Assembly (NCBI GenBank): GCA_963932145.1
Contig: OZ010595.1
Span: 87,831,449-87,895,448, forward strand
Reading direction: 5' to 3'
DNA: 64,000 bases
Source: Acanthosepion lycidas
Taxonomy: Eukaryota > Mollusca > Cephalopoda > Sepiida > Sepiidae
Part shown: piece after piece, positions 44,418 to 55,044 of the stretch
Position numbering within the stretch: the stretch's first letter is position 1
Layout: every line of letters begins with the position of its first letter
Notes under the pieces: generated by a model
Databases searched by the model: none
What the model was told of the DNA's origin: nothing
Seen by the model: the letters and a program-made list of their open reading frames with translations, nothing else
Program-made: the position numbers and the translations under genes

Positions 44418-44651
44418 TTCATGGGAGCTCGTTACTTTTATGTCCAGGCTTTTAAAGCAATCAAACATGGTGCTGCTAATATGGATGTGTTAGTTTGCTT
44501 AGCCATCAGCATCTCTTTCCTCTATTCTACAATAGTTGTTATAGCAGCAGTCATCCTCAGGGAACCATTTAGTCCTGTTACGTTCTTTGAAACAACGCCG
44601 ATGTTAGTCTTATTTGTATCTCTTGGACGTTGGCTTGAACATATCGCCAAG
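44418..44651 (+). CDS. ATP7: ATP7 exon 7: TM2 end, TM3 and TM4
   Basis: The acceptor TTTCAG ends at 44417 and the donor AAG|GTAAGT at 44652; phase 0 at both ends, 78 codons. It carries the amphipathic FMGARYFYVQAFKA kink segment after TM2, the conserved ANMDVL motif at the start of TM3, the short lumenal loop, and TM4 with FFETTPML and GRWLEHIAK. The Met in ANMD and the Glu in FFET fall in regions that line the copper entry and transport path in P1B ATPases; this is family knowledge, not shown here. Confidence 0.95.
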
Positions 44652-44814
44652 GTAAGTCTTAAAAGTAAGACAAGTTGCTACAGCTAAGAAAAAAAAATAG
44701 AAAAATAAAATCTTTAACATGTTTTAACATTTTGTCTTTTCAGTTTTATTTTTTATTTCCATGTTACATTGTACTGTCCATGGTTAAAGGAGATAAGCTC
44801 ATTTGAACACTTGC

Positions 44815-45075
44815 CTTAAAAATATTTATAGAAAATGCATGGGAAAGCCATATCACATCAGTGGGGAAGTAACTAAAGTTGTGATATCAGGACTGATAAC
44901 ATTACAGAACTTTGTTTGGATTTTATCAAGAATCTTGAGACATATAGCAAGAGCACTAGACCAGATATGGCAGTAATATCAAAGCAACAGATGAATTGTA
45001 GATTTATAAACATGCGAGATAGATTCTGGTAAGAAAAATAGTCTTGCATAATATTCAATATAATCAATCCACTTT
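44815..45075 (-). pseudogene. Non-LTR retrotransposon (family L1B) tail
   Basis: The minus strand reads LYVSRFLIKSKQSSVMLSVL, the equivalent of VLDKIQRRVCNATDHDLA at 29515-29570. Confidence 0.6.
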
Positions 45076-46380
45076 ATGTCAGAGGAAAAAATACATTTGA
45101 GAAAGCACAAATTGTTGCTGAATTAAAGGTTAGCATCAGCCATAGTGATGGAAGATAAGTTCTCTATGATGACAAAAAGAAAGCAGGTTCATTGTGAAGG
45201 TGTTAAAATATAAAAGCCGTTTCTTGCCGTGAAGGTGTTAACATTTACTTTTTCTTGTGCCAGATTGGAAGTTTTACTTTATCAGATCTGTTGGACTTAG
45301 TTATTAAAACAAGAGTAAATAGCTGTCTCATCAACTTAAATACTGATTTGGAAAATGATGACATTGGGGTGATCATTGATAAAGATAAGAAAAAACATAG
45401 GTCCAAGGATACATCCCAATGGGGGCAACTGCATTAATGGATCTAGAAAAGATGCCATTCAACATGAATCTCATTACATGATTTGTTAAGAAAGATTAAG
45501 TCAAATATTTGGTCAGAGACAACATAGTCCTACAGCTTGTGAAGAAGGCCAGCATGCTAAACCCTGTGAGGTTTCAACCGTTGTGATCTTGAGCTTTCTT
45601 CAGGTGTCTGTTTAGGTGGATAACTGTTGTGGACACTGGCAACGGAAAATTTTCTAGAGTCCCCGTGAAGTACAAATCCTTGTCGCCAAGTTGTTGTGGC
45701 CTGTTTAGGGGCCAGAAAGAAAGACACGGAAAACAAAGTTAGGTTGAACAATGTATATTGAAATAACAGATATATACAATGCAAGAGTGTTAGTAATAAG
45801 CAGATAGATGTGTACGTCCAAGGTTAGGTTAGCACTGCCTCCTACTGACTGCTCTTCAGTTAGTATTTATGAGAGGAGGAAGAGTTCATTCTATTGTAGG
45901 AGGGTTTGCCACAACAGTAACCTTCAGAGAATTTACAACTGAACCCTTCATTTAATCTACTGGGGTAGATTGTTATTGTTCTAATGTCTATATCTAGGGA
46001 TATCTCATTTTGTTGACTGTGAGTTTAATCCATGCGCAGTGTAGTACAGACAATCAGTGGGAACAGAAATAGCAATAATTGAGCAGTACTAAAAATGGAC
46101 TAAGATGAGACATCCCTAGACATCTAGATTGATAGGCACCTCAATAAGGCCAGAGAGCACAAGTGGCCAAAATGTTCTAACAATAACAATAAAGATGAGG
46201 ATATTGGTCTGAATGTAAATAATAAAAAGTAAATTCGAAAGAAACTTTTTATTTTAATTTAAATTGTATACCAGAGGAGTTAGAAAATTTAAAAAAAAAA
46301 AATTGTATTTTATGACAATAAAGGATCAAAAAAATGTTAATGTGTTTGAAAAAAATGTTCTTTATTCTCTCAAATAAACA

Positions 46381-46658
46381 ACATTTCTGTCAAATATTTT
46401 GTGGCTTAAATCTTTGATATTTAATTAAATATTTGACATTTTCTGACAAGGGTTTTGCAACTTAACCATTTGACATTTAATTTAAATATTTGACATTTTG
46501 ATATTTGACATTTCTGTCAAATATTTTGTGGCTTAAATATCTGGTATTTAATTAAATATTTGATATTTTCTGTCAAGGGTTTTGTGACTTAATCATTTGA
46601 CATTTAATTTAAGTATTTGACATTTTGATATTTGACATTTCTGTCAAATATTTTGTGA
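46381..46658. repeat. 127-bp tandem repeat, 2.2 units
   Basis: ACATTTCTGTCAAATATTTT recurs at 46381, 46508 and 46635. Each unit contains sub-repeats of ATTTGACATTT. The array ends about 46 bp upstream of the exon 8 acceptor. Confidence 0.9.
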
Positions 46659-46704
46659 AAGGACTACTTCTAATATTGTTATTTATAATTTTTTTTCCCT
46701 CCAG

Positions 46705-46842
46705 GGTAAAACATCAGAAGCGATTGCGAAGCTTTTATCATTGCAAGCATCTGAAGCCATTTTAGTTTGTATGAAAGATGGACAAATTATCAGTGAAGAA
46801 GTACTAAATGTTGATTTAGTCCAAAGAGGAGATATTCTTAAG
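46705..46842 (+). CDS. ATP7: ATP7 exon 8: start of actuator domain
   Basis: The acceptor CTCCAG ends at 46704 and the donor AAG|GTAATG at 46843; phase 0 at both ends, 46 codons. It opens [14 protein letters not shown], the conserved stalk after TM4, and continues into the first strands of the actuator domain, ending LVQRGDILK. The family equivalent in human ATP7B reads LVQRGDIVK. The 127-bp tandem repeat ends only about 45 bp upstream of its acceptor. Confidence 0.94.
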
Positions 46843-47572
46843 GTAATGTTTCATATGCACACAATTCACTTTTATACTTATCTTCAGAATTTGGTATTAT
46901 GACAAACATAATAGGCAATTTTCAATGATTAAATTGTCAAAAATAACCGAATGATATCGTAATAGAAAATTAGTCACAATAGCAATCAAGTTTTATTTTG
47001 TCTGCTTTGTGCTTGAGATATTTAAGAATTTCTCATTAATACATTACTACCAGAGGTAAATAGTAACATCCCCTCCGTGACTATATGAATTAGTCCATAG
47101 GTATAAATAAAAAGCTCCAGGTCAGAGGTAAGGGAAGAAGCTATTTGGAGTTAGTCTTCAGAGTAATTAATACAGGTGTCATGGCAAGTAGCCAAAGCAT
47201 TACTTATATTATGACTGCTACAAGGCACATTATAACAAGCCTTTCAGGCTTGGTAAATTAAGTCTAACATTTTTTTTCTTTGCTGATTTATCCTTGTCTG
47301 GCCTGAGACCAGATTATTGTACTTTTAGCTGTATAAAACTCACTTTTTTACCTAAAAATGAATCTCTAAATCTGCTTGTGTCTCATACACTAAAGTTTCT
47401 TGAAAATATATTTTATTTTGAGCACTGTTGAATGGCAAGCTAATTCTAAAAACTATAAAAATTCTAAAAATCTCCTGCGTAAATGCAAATCTCTTCAGTA
47501 AAATGAATGGAGCACTTTGGCTGCTTGGCGTTTGTTTAAAAACAATACACTAGATTTGGCTGATTTGTTCTG

Positions 47573-47731
47573 TAGAGTGAAGATGGCTCAGTGGTAGAAG
47601 CTCTGACTGACACCAAATCGGTTGGGTTTCAATTCGGGCTTCAGGCATTCAATTGTCTAGTCGCACTGAGGAACTGTGATACAGCAAAACAGTACTGTGT
47701 GCCAATGAGATATATATATATATATATATAC
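47573..47731 (+). repeat. tRNA-derived SINE ending in (TA)n
   Basis: GAAGATGGCTCAGTGGTAGA (box A-like) and GGTTGGGTTTCAATTCGGGC (box B-like) form a tRNA-like head. It is followed by a short body and a TA array (47709-47731). It is different from families S1-S3. Confidence 0.7.
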
Positions 47732-47929
47732 ACTGATCTCGCCCATCATTTTCAATGTGTGAGTGTCAAGCAGCACAATTCTTAGAACTAACAGCCAAAC
47801 TCCTCACATATATCATGTGATTATCACAGTGAAGGCTTATGTGGAACCAACAACACCTTTTGGAAGGGACAAATGCAAAGAATAGATGCACAGTATCTCA
47901 CAAAGTTCCCAAACAACCATTCACAGGTT

Positions 47930-48077
47930 TTGAATTCAAAGTTGTCTTAGACTATTTGTCACCTAAGGCTATAGGATTCAGCCTGTCCTGATATTTACCC
48001 CTAGCGGTGGGGGAGACAAGATAGTATTAGCACATAAGTGAATGTAATGACCCATTAACCATTACTCCACCATGCCT

Positions 48078-48112
<35 letters not shown>
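47930..48112 (-). repeat. tRNA-derived SINE (family S1) fragment followed by (TA)n
   Basis: ATATTTACCCCTAGCGGTGG, GTATTAGCACATAAGTGAAT and AACCATTACTCCACCATGCC match the S1 order, with an internal deletion; a TA array follows at 48079-48112. Confidence 0.65.
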
Positions 48113-48114
<2 letters not shown>

Positions 48115-48288
48115 CACATTTTGCACCCCTGACCACCACCAAAAAAAAAAAAATGAACTGCTCCGCTATCATTATAATACGATATATTATTATTTAAATT
48201 ATGCAACAATCAGTTTTCAATCAGCACCTGGTGATTGTATTGTGCTACTGCTGATGAAAACAAAAAACATTTATTACAGACACACATG

Positions 48289-48389
48289 GAGGGTGTGGCA
48301 GAAATACCTCCCACAAACATTATCTAGATAAAGTCACTATTGCCACCAATATCTTACCATTATGTAGGAAGTATTTTTGACACACCCTG
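48289..48389. mobile_element. Short MITE
   Basis: About 100 bp with imperfect inverted ends: GAGGGTGTGGCAGAAATAC on the left and GTATTTTTGACACACCCTG on the right, then TA. No coding content. Confidence 0.6.
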
Positions 48390-49794
48390 TATTTAAATAG
48401 GAATGGCTTAATTCTCTTGTATGTATTCTTTATAACAATAATATTGATTTTAAATGTGAAATGCACATCACCAATAAGAATGCTTAATTCATTTAATGTT
48501 GGAAATCGCCTAATTGATATTTCAACTTTCATTGCATACTCGGCAAAACTGCCTGCAAAATAAGGATGCGTCTTATATGGAAATGCATCTTAGATTACAA
48601 AAAATATGGAAAATAAAGTTTATATTTTATTTTGATGGAACTTAGATTGGTTAAATATCAAAATAAAAGAAATTTGTAATTGAAGTCAAAGAGAATTTTT
48701 TTTTTAATGTATTTTGTCTATTCTTGCAAAACATTATTTTTCCCCGTCAGAAATTAAAATTCAGTTGTCTTGTGTTTGTATGTAAAACAATTGCCAGTGA
48801 ATTTATATTTATTGGATGTATTTAAGTATACATTTCAAAATTAGAGTAACCCTCATTATCTGCAGGGGTTTTGTTCCCAAACCCCCAAGAGATGCCTGAA
48901 ACTGTGCAAAGTACAAAGCTCTATATATACTATAGTTTTCTGATACTCAGAAACCTCTAATAATGTTTACTTTATAAATTAAGGGTAATTAATAATTATC
49001 AATAATAATTTAAAATATAGAACAATTTTATTTATACTTTGATAAGTAATGTCATTGATTGAAAATAAATTAAATGTGATTAAAAAATAAAAATCCAGTA
49101 TCAATTTTAAAAATGAAAATAAAAATCTGTTATTAATTATAGATTTCTAAATTTAACCAATTAAATAAAATGAGATGGTGAGAATTAACCCTTTCAGCCC
49201 TGACCACTGCTTTACCGGTGGCAGAGAAAAATGATGTAAAGCCCAGCTACCCACCAGTTGAACAGTAGTAAAGAAAAATGACTTAAAGCCCAGCTACCCA
49301 CTAGTAACTATTTTTATATCTACTGGGAAACATTAGATACCAATTATTGGCGAATTTTGACTTAGGAGCTTAGGCAGAAAAGTTAAAATTTTTCAGGAAT
49401 GCAGAGTTCAAAGAGTTAACAAAAATTTATATTTATAATGAACTAAAAATAAAATATACAAATGAACTAAAATTTACAACAAGCTATTTAAAAAAAAAAT
49501 ATAATGTACACATAAATTTGTTAGATATTTAAATAATTGAAATATGTATGAAATATTAAGCTGTAGATTGATATATAAGGCAAACATTCACCTGTTGTCA
49601 TATCATCAACATAATGTAGATGCTGCATTTTCCAAGGGAATAAAACACAATTATGAGAAGAATTCTCTTGTCTTTAGCACTAGACTGATGGCTTGTTAAG
49701 ACAAGTTATCTTGTCCATGTCACCAGACCGGTTTATGTGGATAAAGGTGTGTTTGTATATGATATATGTTTAAAAGGTTTTACTTTGCTTGTAG

Positions 49795-49903
49795 GTATTG
49801 CCTGGAGAAAAGGTCCCAGTAGATGCTCGAGTGATTGAAGGCATGTCATCTTGTGATGAATCTTTGATTACAGGAGAATCAATGCCAGTTACCAAAAAAC
49901 CAG
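49795..49903 (+). CDS. ATP7: ATP7 exon 9: actuator domain with TGE dephosphorylation motif
   Basis: The acceptor TTGTAG ends at 49794 and the donor G|GTAACC starts at 49904; it enters in phase 0 and leaves in phase 1. It encodes [13 protein letters not shown] followed by [20 protein letters not shown] (49870-49878) is the actuator loop whose Glu positions water to hydrolyse the phospho-aspartate. A pyrimidine-rich 63-bp minisatellite starts about 75 bp downstream of the donor. Confidence 0.95.
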
Positions 49904-49973
49904 GTAACCACATTTATAATTATTATATAGTTCTTATCATGGTAACTAACTGGACTTGTGGAAATATCATTAT

Positions 49974-50232
49974 ATTCCTTATCCCTTCTCATGTCCTTTT
50001 CTCTTCTCTCACCCTTTGACTGTATCTTCTCATTCTATTTCTTATCCCTTTTCATGTACCTTTCTCTTCTCTCACGCTTTGACTGTATCTTCTCATTCTA
50101 TTCCTTATCCCTTCTCATGTCCTTTTCTCTTCTCTCACCCTTTGACTGTATCTTCTCATTCTATTCTTTATCCCTTTTCAAGTACCTTTTTCTTCTCTCA
50201 CCATTTGACTGTATCTTCTCATTTTATTCTTT
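49974..50232. repeat. 63-bp pyrimidine-rich minisatellite
   Basis: ATCCCTTCTCATGTCCTTTT recurs at 49981, 50044, 50107 and 50170, giving a 63-bp period, about four units, almost entirely C and T on the + strand. Because 63 is 21 codons, it keeps two frames open for about 100 residues; these are not genes. It starts about 75 bp downstream of the exon 9 donor. Confidence 0.92.
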
Positions 50233-50289
50233 ATTCTTTCTCAGTGTTCTTCACTTTGTAAATATTTTTTACAATGATATTTACCCTGT

Positions 50290-50945
50290 ATGAGGCCCAA
50301 GAGTGTTACAGAGCAAGAGGCACAGTTTATGTGGCTATGTGGGAGTTAACCGTAGACTTGAACAGGTTTAGATTGTAATGATTGGGAAGCATCCTCTTGG
50401 GAGTCAGTTCCACATAGTAGCGGTTTGTGGGAAGAAGCTGTGTGAGTGGAATTTAGGTTTCACCAATGGAATATGAAGAGACTGAGGGCGGTTTGTTACA
50501 ATGTTCATAGCATAGTCGGTCTTAGTCATGAATGGTTAGGACTGGTAGAACTAATGAATGTAGTTCATCTGAATTCTTTCCATGGAAATAGCAATAGAGC
50601 AGTGAGAGACTTACGATATTTAGTCTATGAGAAAGAGGTTGTAGGTTGGAAAATCTTCAACAGTTGCACAAACATGCATTAATTTCATTTGGATTAAAAA
50701 AAAAATTCTGAGATCTTTTTTTCTGCGCAAAAACTTATCAGAACAATTACCATGAAAATAATTATAGAAATGGTACAGGGTAGGTAAGTTATAGAAGCAG
50801 GAAAGTGACTGAAGCCAAGATGCCAGGTCAAGCCCAATAACTTTGCAGATTCTTCTTTGTATTTTATCTAGAATCTCTAAATACATAGCAAATCACATGT
50901 GACAGCAATATTCACTGAATGGATGACTTACAAATGTGCAATGAT
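50290..50945. repeat. Repeat R3 copy 2 followed by a minus-strand L1B tail
   Basis: 50290-50640 matches 9490-9810. 50640-50945 read on the minus strand gives YLEILDKIQRRICKVIGLDL and LYHFYNYFHGNCSDK, the L1B C-terminus. The two may be parts of one antisense retrotransposon. Confidence 0.7.
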
Positions 50946-51179
50946 AGATTTTGGTGAGTTTGATACTTATATCTATGATATAAGTAATGCATTAACTAAT
51001 CCTATAATAGAACCTAGAAACTATTAAAGCATATATTACATCAACACTCACTCAACACCCTGTCACAAGTAAACCTTCTATTCCTGGAGCCAATCATTGT
51101 CATCATTCAGTTAGAATAGGAGGGGAAGATTCTGTTCTATAATTGTATCTTATAATAGTATAATTTTTTGCACTTCTCA

Positions 51180-51430
51180 ACTGTGGAACTCTGTTCCTGC
51201 TTTTTGTCATCCTGTCAACTACAATCTTCAAAATCTTAAATGCAACATCAATTGTCGTCTTCTCGCTCCTTTAGTCCTGGTCTTTCTATTTTCCTTTCTT
51301 ATCAACGATGCTTCTCAGTTTCCTTCACTCTGTTGTCCTTTCTTATCAACAATGCTTCTCAGTTTCCTTCACTCTGTTGTCCTTTCTTATCAACGATGCT
51401 TCTCAGTTTCTTTCACTCTATTGTCCTTTC
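51180..51430 (+). repeat. L1B 3' tail ending in a 44-bp minisatellite
   Basis: CTGTGGAACTCTGTTCCTGC and ACTACAATCTTCAAAATCTT correspond to the WNSLP and YNLQxF part of family L1B. Then three 44-bp units (TTATCAACGATGCTTCTCAG starts at 51299, 51343 and 51387). Confidence 0.75.
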
Positions 51431-51464
51431 ACTATCTGGAATGCCTTGTGTCCTACTTGCTTGG

Positions 51465-51770
51465 ATGTGCAGGTGGTGTAATAGATAACAGCTTGGAATG
51501 AGAAATTGGAGAGCTGAGTTCAAATTCCAGCCAGGTTTGTTACATTCACGTACATGCAAATACCTTTGCGAAAGGTATGATTCCATCTCTACCCTCAGCT
51601 ATGAGTTAAATAGTAGGACTTGTATTGGAAAAATCATTCTTTTTCTAAAAAAAAAGTGTTAATACAATATTCACTCACAAAAAGAAGAATTATTCTTACA
51701 ATCCAAAATATGTTTTGACTTTAAAAAAAAGCACAAAGGGTTGATAAGCCAGAAAAAACAAATCAATTTT
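51465..51770 (+). repeat. tRNA half of composite SINE (family S2), 5S head missing
   Basis: It starts TTGCTTGGATGTGCAGGTGG exactly at the 5S/tRNA junction, then TGTAATGGATAACAGCTTGG, box B GAGTTCAAATTCC, AAAGGTATGATTCCATCTCT and the GATAAGCCAGAAAAAACAAA tail. It matches 61378-61628. Confidence 0.75.
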
Positions 51771-52044
51771 AATGATTTTATTACATTTCTCGATATGATT
51801 AAAAAAAACTGTCAACAAGAAAATAAAGTTACAGAGTAAATCTTTAACTAGGTTTAAGTATAATTGCTAAAACCTGTATTTAGCTACAGATAACATGATG
51901 TTGCTTTTACCAGAGTCAAGACATTTTTAAGTATATAAATGTTTTTTTGATATTGATTGTTTTAACATTGTTTGATGGGTTTTAAGATGACTTCCTTGTT
52001 TTTTTTTAATGCCATTGATTACTGTGTGTTTTTAATGATTGTAG

Positions 52045-52169
52045 GCACAACAGTGATTGGAGGTTCATTGAATCAAAATGGATTATTGCTTATTGAGGCT
52101 ACACATGTTGGTACTGACACGACTCTCTCCCAAATTGTCAAGTTGGTTGAGGAAGCACAAACATCTAAG
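52045..52169 (+). CDS. ATP7: ATP7 exon 10: end of actuator domain
   Basis: The acceptor TTGTAG ends at 52044 and the donor AAG|GTAAGA at 52170; it enters in phase 1, where G+GC makes Gly, and leaves in phase 0. It encodes [13 protein letters not shown], then [24 protein letters not shown]. This is the last part of the actuator domain and the conserved helix leading back to the membrane. Motif spacing matches human ATP7B closely. Confidence 0.95.
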
Positions 52170-52404
52170 GTAAGAGATGCTGTAGATTAATATATTCAAG
52201 AGTGACGATCTGGAAGAATTATTTATTCAGTCTAGGTGAGAATGGCACATGACCAAAATAGTGAAAGTGCCCAGTGAGGATTGACTGAGCTACCTGAGTA
52301 ACAGTTTGCTTAACATTGCTCTACATCAGATAGATTGTTCTAATTCCATGTGCCATGTCTCTTGAGTTACTAAAGGAAATTAACTGGAACTGAGATATCC
52401 AAAA

Positions 52405-52628
52405 AAAAAAGGACACATGGAATTAGAACAATCCGCCCCTGTGGACTAAATAAAGGGTTTGGTTCAAAATTCCTGAAGAAGGCTGGAGTGCAACAACAGC
52501 TGAAACATTGTGAATATGGCAATAAAGATGAGAACAATAATCTGAACAATGTAAGTAACATAAATAGTTATAATACCTTATTTCAGTAATGTAAAAAAAA
52601 AAAATGATTTCTGCCTTAATATACAATA

Positions 52629-52672
<44 letters not shown>

Positions 52673-52765
52673 GTTGTATGGATATGAGTTTGTGACCCTG
52701 GGTTTCACACTTTTGTGATCATCAGACAACTGAATATGTTAGCTCTATCACTGATATTGAGCACT
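52405..52765. repeat. R4 repeat, (TA)n and foldback tail
   Basis: 52405-52575 is the R4 family (AATAAAGGGTTTGGTTCAAA). 52330-52432 also forms an inverted pair around GATTGTTCTAATTCCATGTG. A TA array lies at 52633-52670, and 52672-52765 matches the 345-646 family tail. Confidence 0.7.
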
Positions 52766-53079
52766 TTGTGTTTTGCTTGTCTATTTCTCAATACATTTTA
52801 TAATTCTACATATGTGTGAAGGTACCTCTTATGATAGCAAACTAATCTTTTAGTAAGTTCAGTTCTAGATTGAGTGCTCAATTATTGTGGCCTTGTATCT
52901 AGCGAGGCAAAATTTAGAAAATATTTTAATGTGTACAAGGATATGAAGTTTTCTTGAAAATATTTATACCTAAAAAGAAATGTTGTGCTCAAATTATACT
53001 AAAAGATTTTTCTAAAAATAATGTCTTATTACTTCATTGAATAGTTTCTTACTAATTGAAAGTGATTAATTTATTGTAG

Positions 53080-53214
53080 GCTCCCATACAACAACTTGCT
53101 GACAGAATAGCTGGCTATTTTGTGCCAATGGTGGTTGGTGTCTCAACGTTGACATTGTTAGCATGGTTGGCTGTTGGATACCATGATCCAACATTAATTG
53201 ATAAAAACTTTAAG
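53080..53214 (+). CDS. ATP7: ATP7 exon 11: TM5
   Basis: The acceptor TTGTAG ends at 53079 and the donor AAG|GTATTG at 53215; phase 0 at both ends, 45 codons. It encodes [16 protein letters not shown], then a hydrophobic segment ([16 protein letters not shown]) forming TM5, and the start of the short lumenal loop ([12 protein letters not shown]). The next piece, TM6, is available as two versions, exons 12A and 12B, both phase-compatible with this exon. Confidence 0.95.
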
Positions 53215-53444
53215 GTATTGTATTATTTTTTTTTAATTTGAATTTTTTTTCATATTCATTTTCTTTTCTCTTTATTATTTTTCCTTTCTTTTAATTTATT
53301 TTTTTCACTCATTTAAATTTGAATCTTATAGAAATAAGTTTGATTTCCATACCATCTTATCAGGTCATCACATAAGTTGGGTGTGAAATTTGATAGTGAT
53401 AGATACAATGATATTTTTTGCTATTCTAAAATGACTGAATGATA

Positions 53445-53518
53445 TTAGGTTGGTGCAAAAATAATGTCTCACGTATGTTACTATGTGAGAAAACGACATT
53501 ATTTTTGCACCAACCTAA
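53445..53518. mobile_element. MADE1/Hsmar1-like MITE, copy 2
   Basis: It is 74 bp, TA on both sides (53443-53444, 53519-53520), ends TTAGGTTGGTGCAAAA. It equals copy 1 with about 6 bp lost in the left arm. It lies 230 bp downstream of the exon 11 donor. Confidence 0.85.
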
Positions 53519-53559
53519 TAACAATCTATGCTGGTAACAATGGCTGATATGTGTTCACA

Positions 53560-53803
53560 CAGTTTTTTTAAACAAGTTAACGTCCTTGGTATGACGATTA
53601 ACTACATCCAACAGCAAAGCCTCTGACCAAGAAGTTTTGAGAAGCGTGGAACCACCTCTTAATTGCTGGTGTTCCACCCTGACCCAAGGTGGTAGCACCT
53701 GTTAGGGTCCCAGCTATGGGTAAATTGTTGAACCCACCCCCAAACTTGACTCAAAACACTATGAAAGTGTAAAAATAGGTTTTAATACCAGAAATACTTT
53801 GAA

Positions 53804-53843
<40 letters not shown>

Positions 53844-53905
53844 CCAGCAATAAAAATCTTCTCAGCATTAAATAACCAATATGCAACAAAACAAACAAAC
53901 AAATA
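53560..53905 (-). repeat. Interspersed repeat family R1, copy 4, inverted
   Basis: CCCAGCTATGGGTAAATTGT, TGACTCAAAACACTATGAAA, AATACCAGAAATAC and ATTACCAGCAATAAAAAT are the complements of R1 blocks. A TA array (53813-53840) occupies the T-run position. Confidence 0.7.
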
Positions 53906-54110
53906 AACAAGTTAATGAGAAAAGAGGGCCTGGAGAATCTAATACTCACAGGTCGAATGCAGGGAAAGAGAGACAGGGGAAAGCAACATATGACATATCT
54001 CGTGGATGACAGAACATGTTCTGGGGGAGATGGTAGAGGGACAAAACTTATTGAGAGCTACTACAAGGGATAGGAGGATTGTCTACATCCTGAACATAAA
54101 AAGGAGTCAC
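53905..54110 (+). pseudogene. Non-LTR retrotransposon (family L1A) tail
   Basis: NEKRGPGESNTH, GKERQGKATYDISRG and RDKTY.ELLQ correspond to MRKEGLENLTLTG, GKQRITYL and the last residues of the L1A tail. Confidence 0.65.
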
Positions 54111-54539
54111 AGTATGATTCAACTAACTTAGTTCCAAGCACAATCCTGCTAATGATGGACATATCTATGGGGCGGCAGATAATGCACTATGTTTTAAAAT
54201 AATTTCGCTGAAGTAATCTGAAATGTGTTCATGGCAGAGATTCTTCAAATAAAAGAAATTGTTGAAGATTGAAAGTTTTCACCAAAGTGACTTCTGATTA
54301 AAAGATAAGACACAAATAGGTTGCTATGTTTAATGATGATCTCCTTTTTTCTTTACTACAAAGAAATTTGTTCTCTTGAAGAATTTTATAATTTTGATCT
54401 GTGATATAATTATAAAATTAAATGATCTGTTACTTGTTTGAAAAATCAACAAGAATATGAAGGAAAAAAGTAAACTATTTCTTTCTTCAACAAATTAATA
54501 TTGTTCTCTTGAAATTTAAAATCCATTCTTTTTTGCTTT

Positions 54540-54744
54540 TTATTTGCTGTGTCCCTTCAGGACATCAGCTCTCCATGTCCCCTTATCCCTTGTAGCTCTC
54601 AATAAGTTTTGCCCCTTTGCTACTTTCCATAGGCCCTGTTTTGTCAGCCACTTGCTTAAGCCTGCTAGGTATGTCATGAATTGCTTTCTCTTGTCTCTTT
54701 TTCCCTCTATTCGAATTCTATCTACTGCAAGGGCATGGCTCTTG

Positions 54745-54775
<31 letters not shown>
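54540..54775 (-). pseudogene. Non-LTR (family L1A) tail with (TA)n
   Basis: The minus strand gives GKRDKRKQFMTYLAGLSKWL, TKQGLWKVAKGQNLLRATRD and GTWRADVL, the L1A C-terminus. A TA array is at 54749-54775. Confidence 0.8.
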
Positions 54776-54787
<12 letters not shown>

Positions 54788-54962
54788 ACATGATATTTGG
54801 CCACATTAAACCAAGAATTCCATCTGGTTGCCACTGGTACAGAGAGTAGTTTCACTTGTTCCTTAGGCAAGGAACCTTCAAGCCATTTTAAGTATCACTT
54901 TTTCTGACTAGGCTTTTTTAAAAAGGCTGAATTTATAATGTTACTTGGTAACATTATCAAAT

Positions 54963-55042
54963 GTTGGCCGGTGTGAAAATAATGTCGTTTTCTCACATAT
55001 GTTACTATGTGAGAAAACGACATTATTTTTGCACCAACCTAA
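54963..55042. mobile_element. MADE1/Hsmar1-like MITE, copy 3
   Basis: It is 80 bp; the right end GCACCAACCTAA, followed by TA, is intact, while the left end has drifted (GTTGGCCGGTGTG). The centre TTACTATGTGAGAAAACGA is shared with copies 1 and 2. Confidence 0.85.
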
Positions 55043-55044
55043 TA

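Larger units (their letters stand above)
44652..46704 (+). other. ATP7 intron 7
   Basis: It carries an L1B minus-strand tail (about 44815-45075), unclassified sequence at 45100-46120, an R4 fragment (46130-46225) and a 127-bp tandem repeat. Confidence 0.7.
46843..49794 (+). other. ATP7 intron 8
   Basis: It contains a SINE, TA arrays and a short MITE. Segments 46860-47570 and 48400-49790 show no recognised elements apart from a duplicated AAAATGACTTAAAGCCCAGC-type block at about 49230-49310 and a possible pogo-like end at about 48846-48935. Confidence 0.7.

Noticed and set aside
45540..45910. Possible LTR-like segment with ACTGTTGTGGACACTGG
   Set aside because: No matching second LTR, primer-binding site or coding sequence nearby; left unclassified.
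49956..50293. Two open frames of 101 and 111 residues with repeating Ser/Phe/Leu blocks
   Set aside because: The 63-bp minisatellite has a period divisible by three, which keeps frames open by itself.
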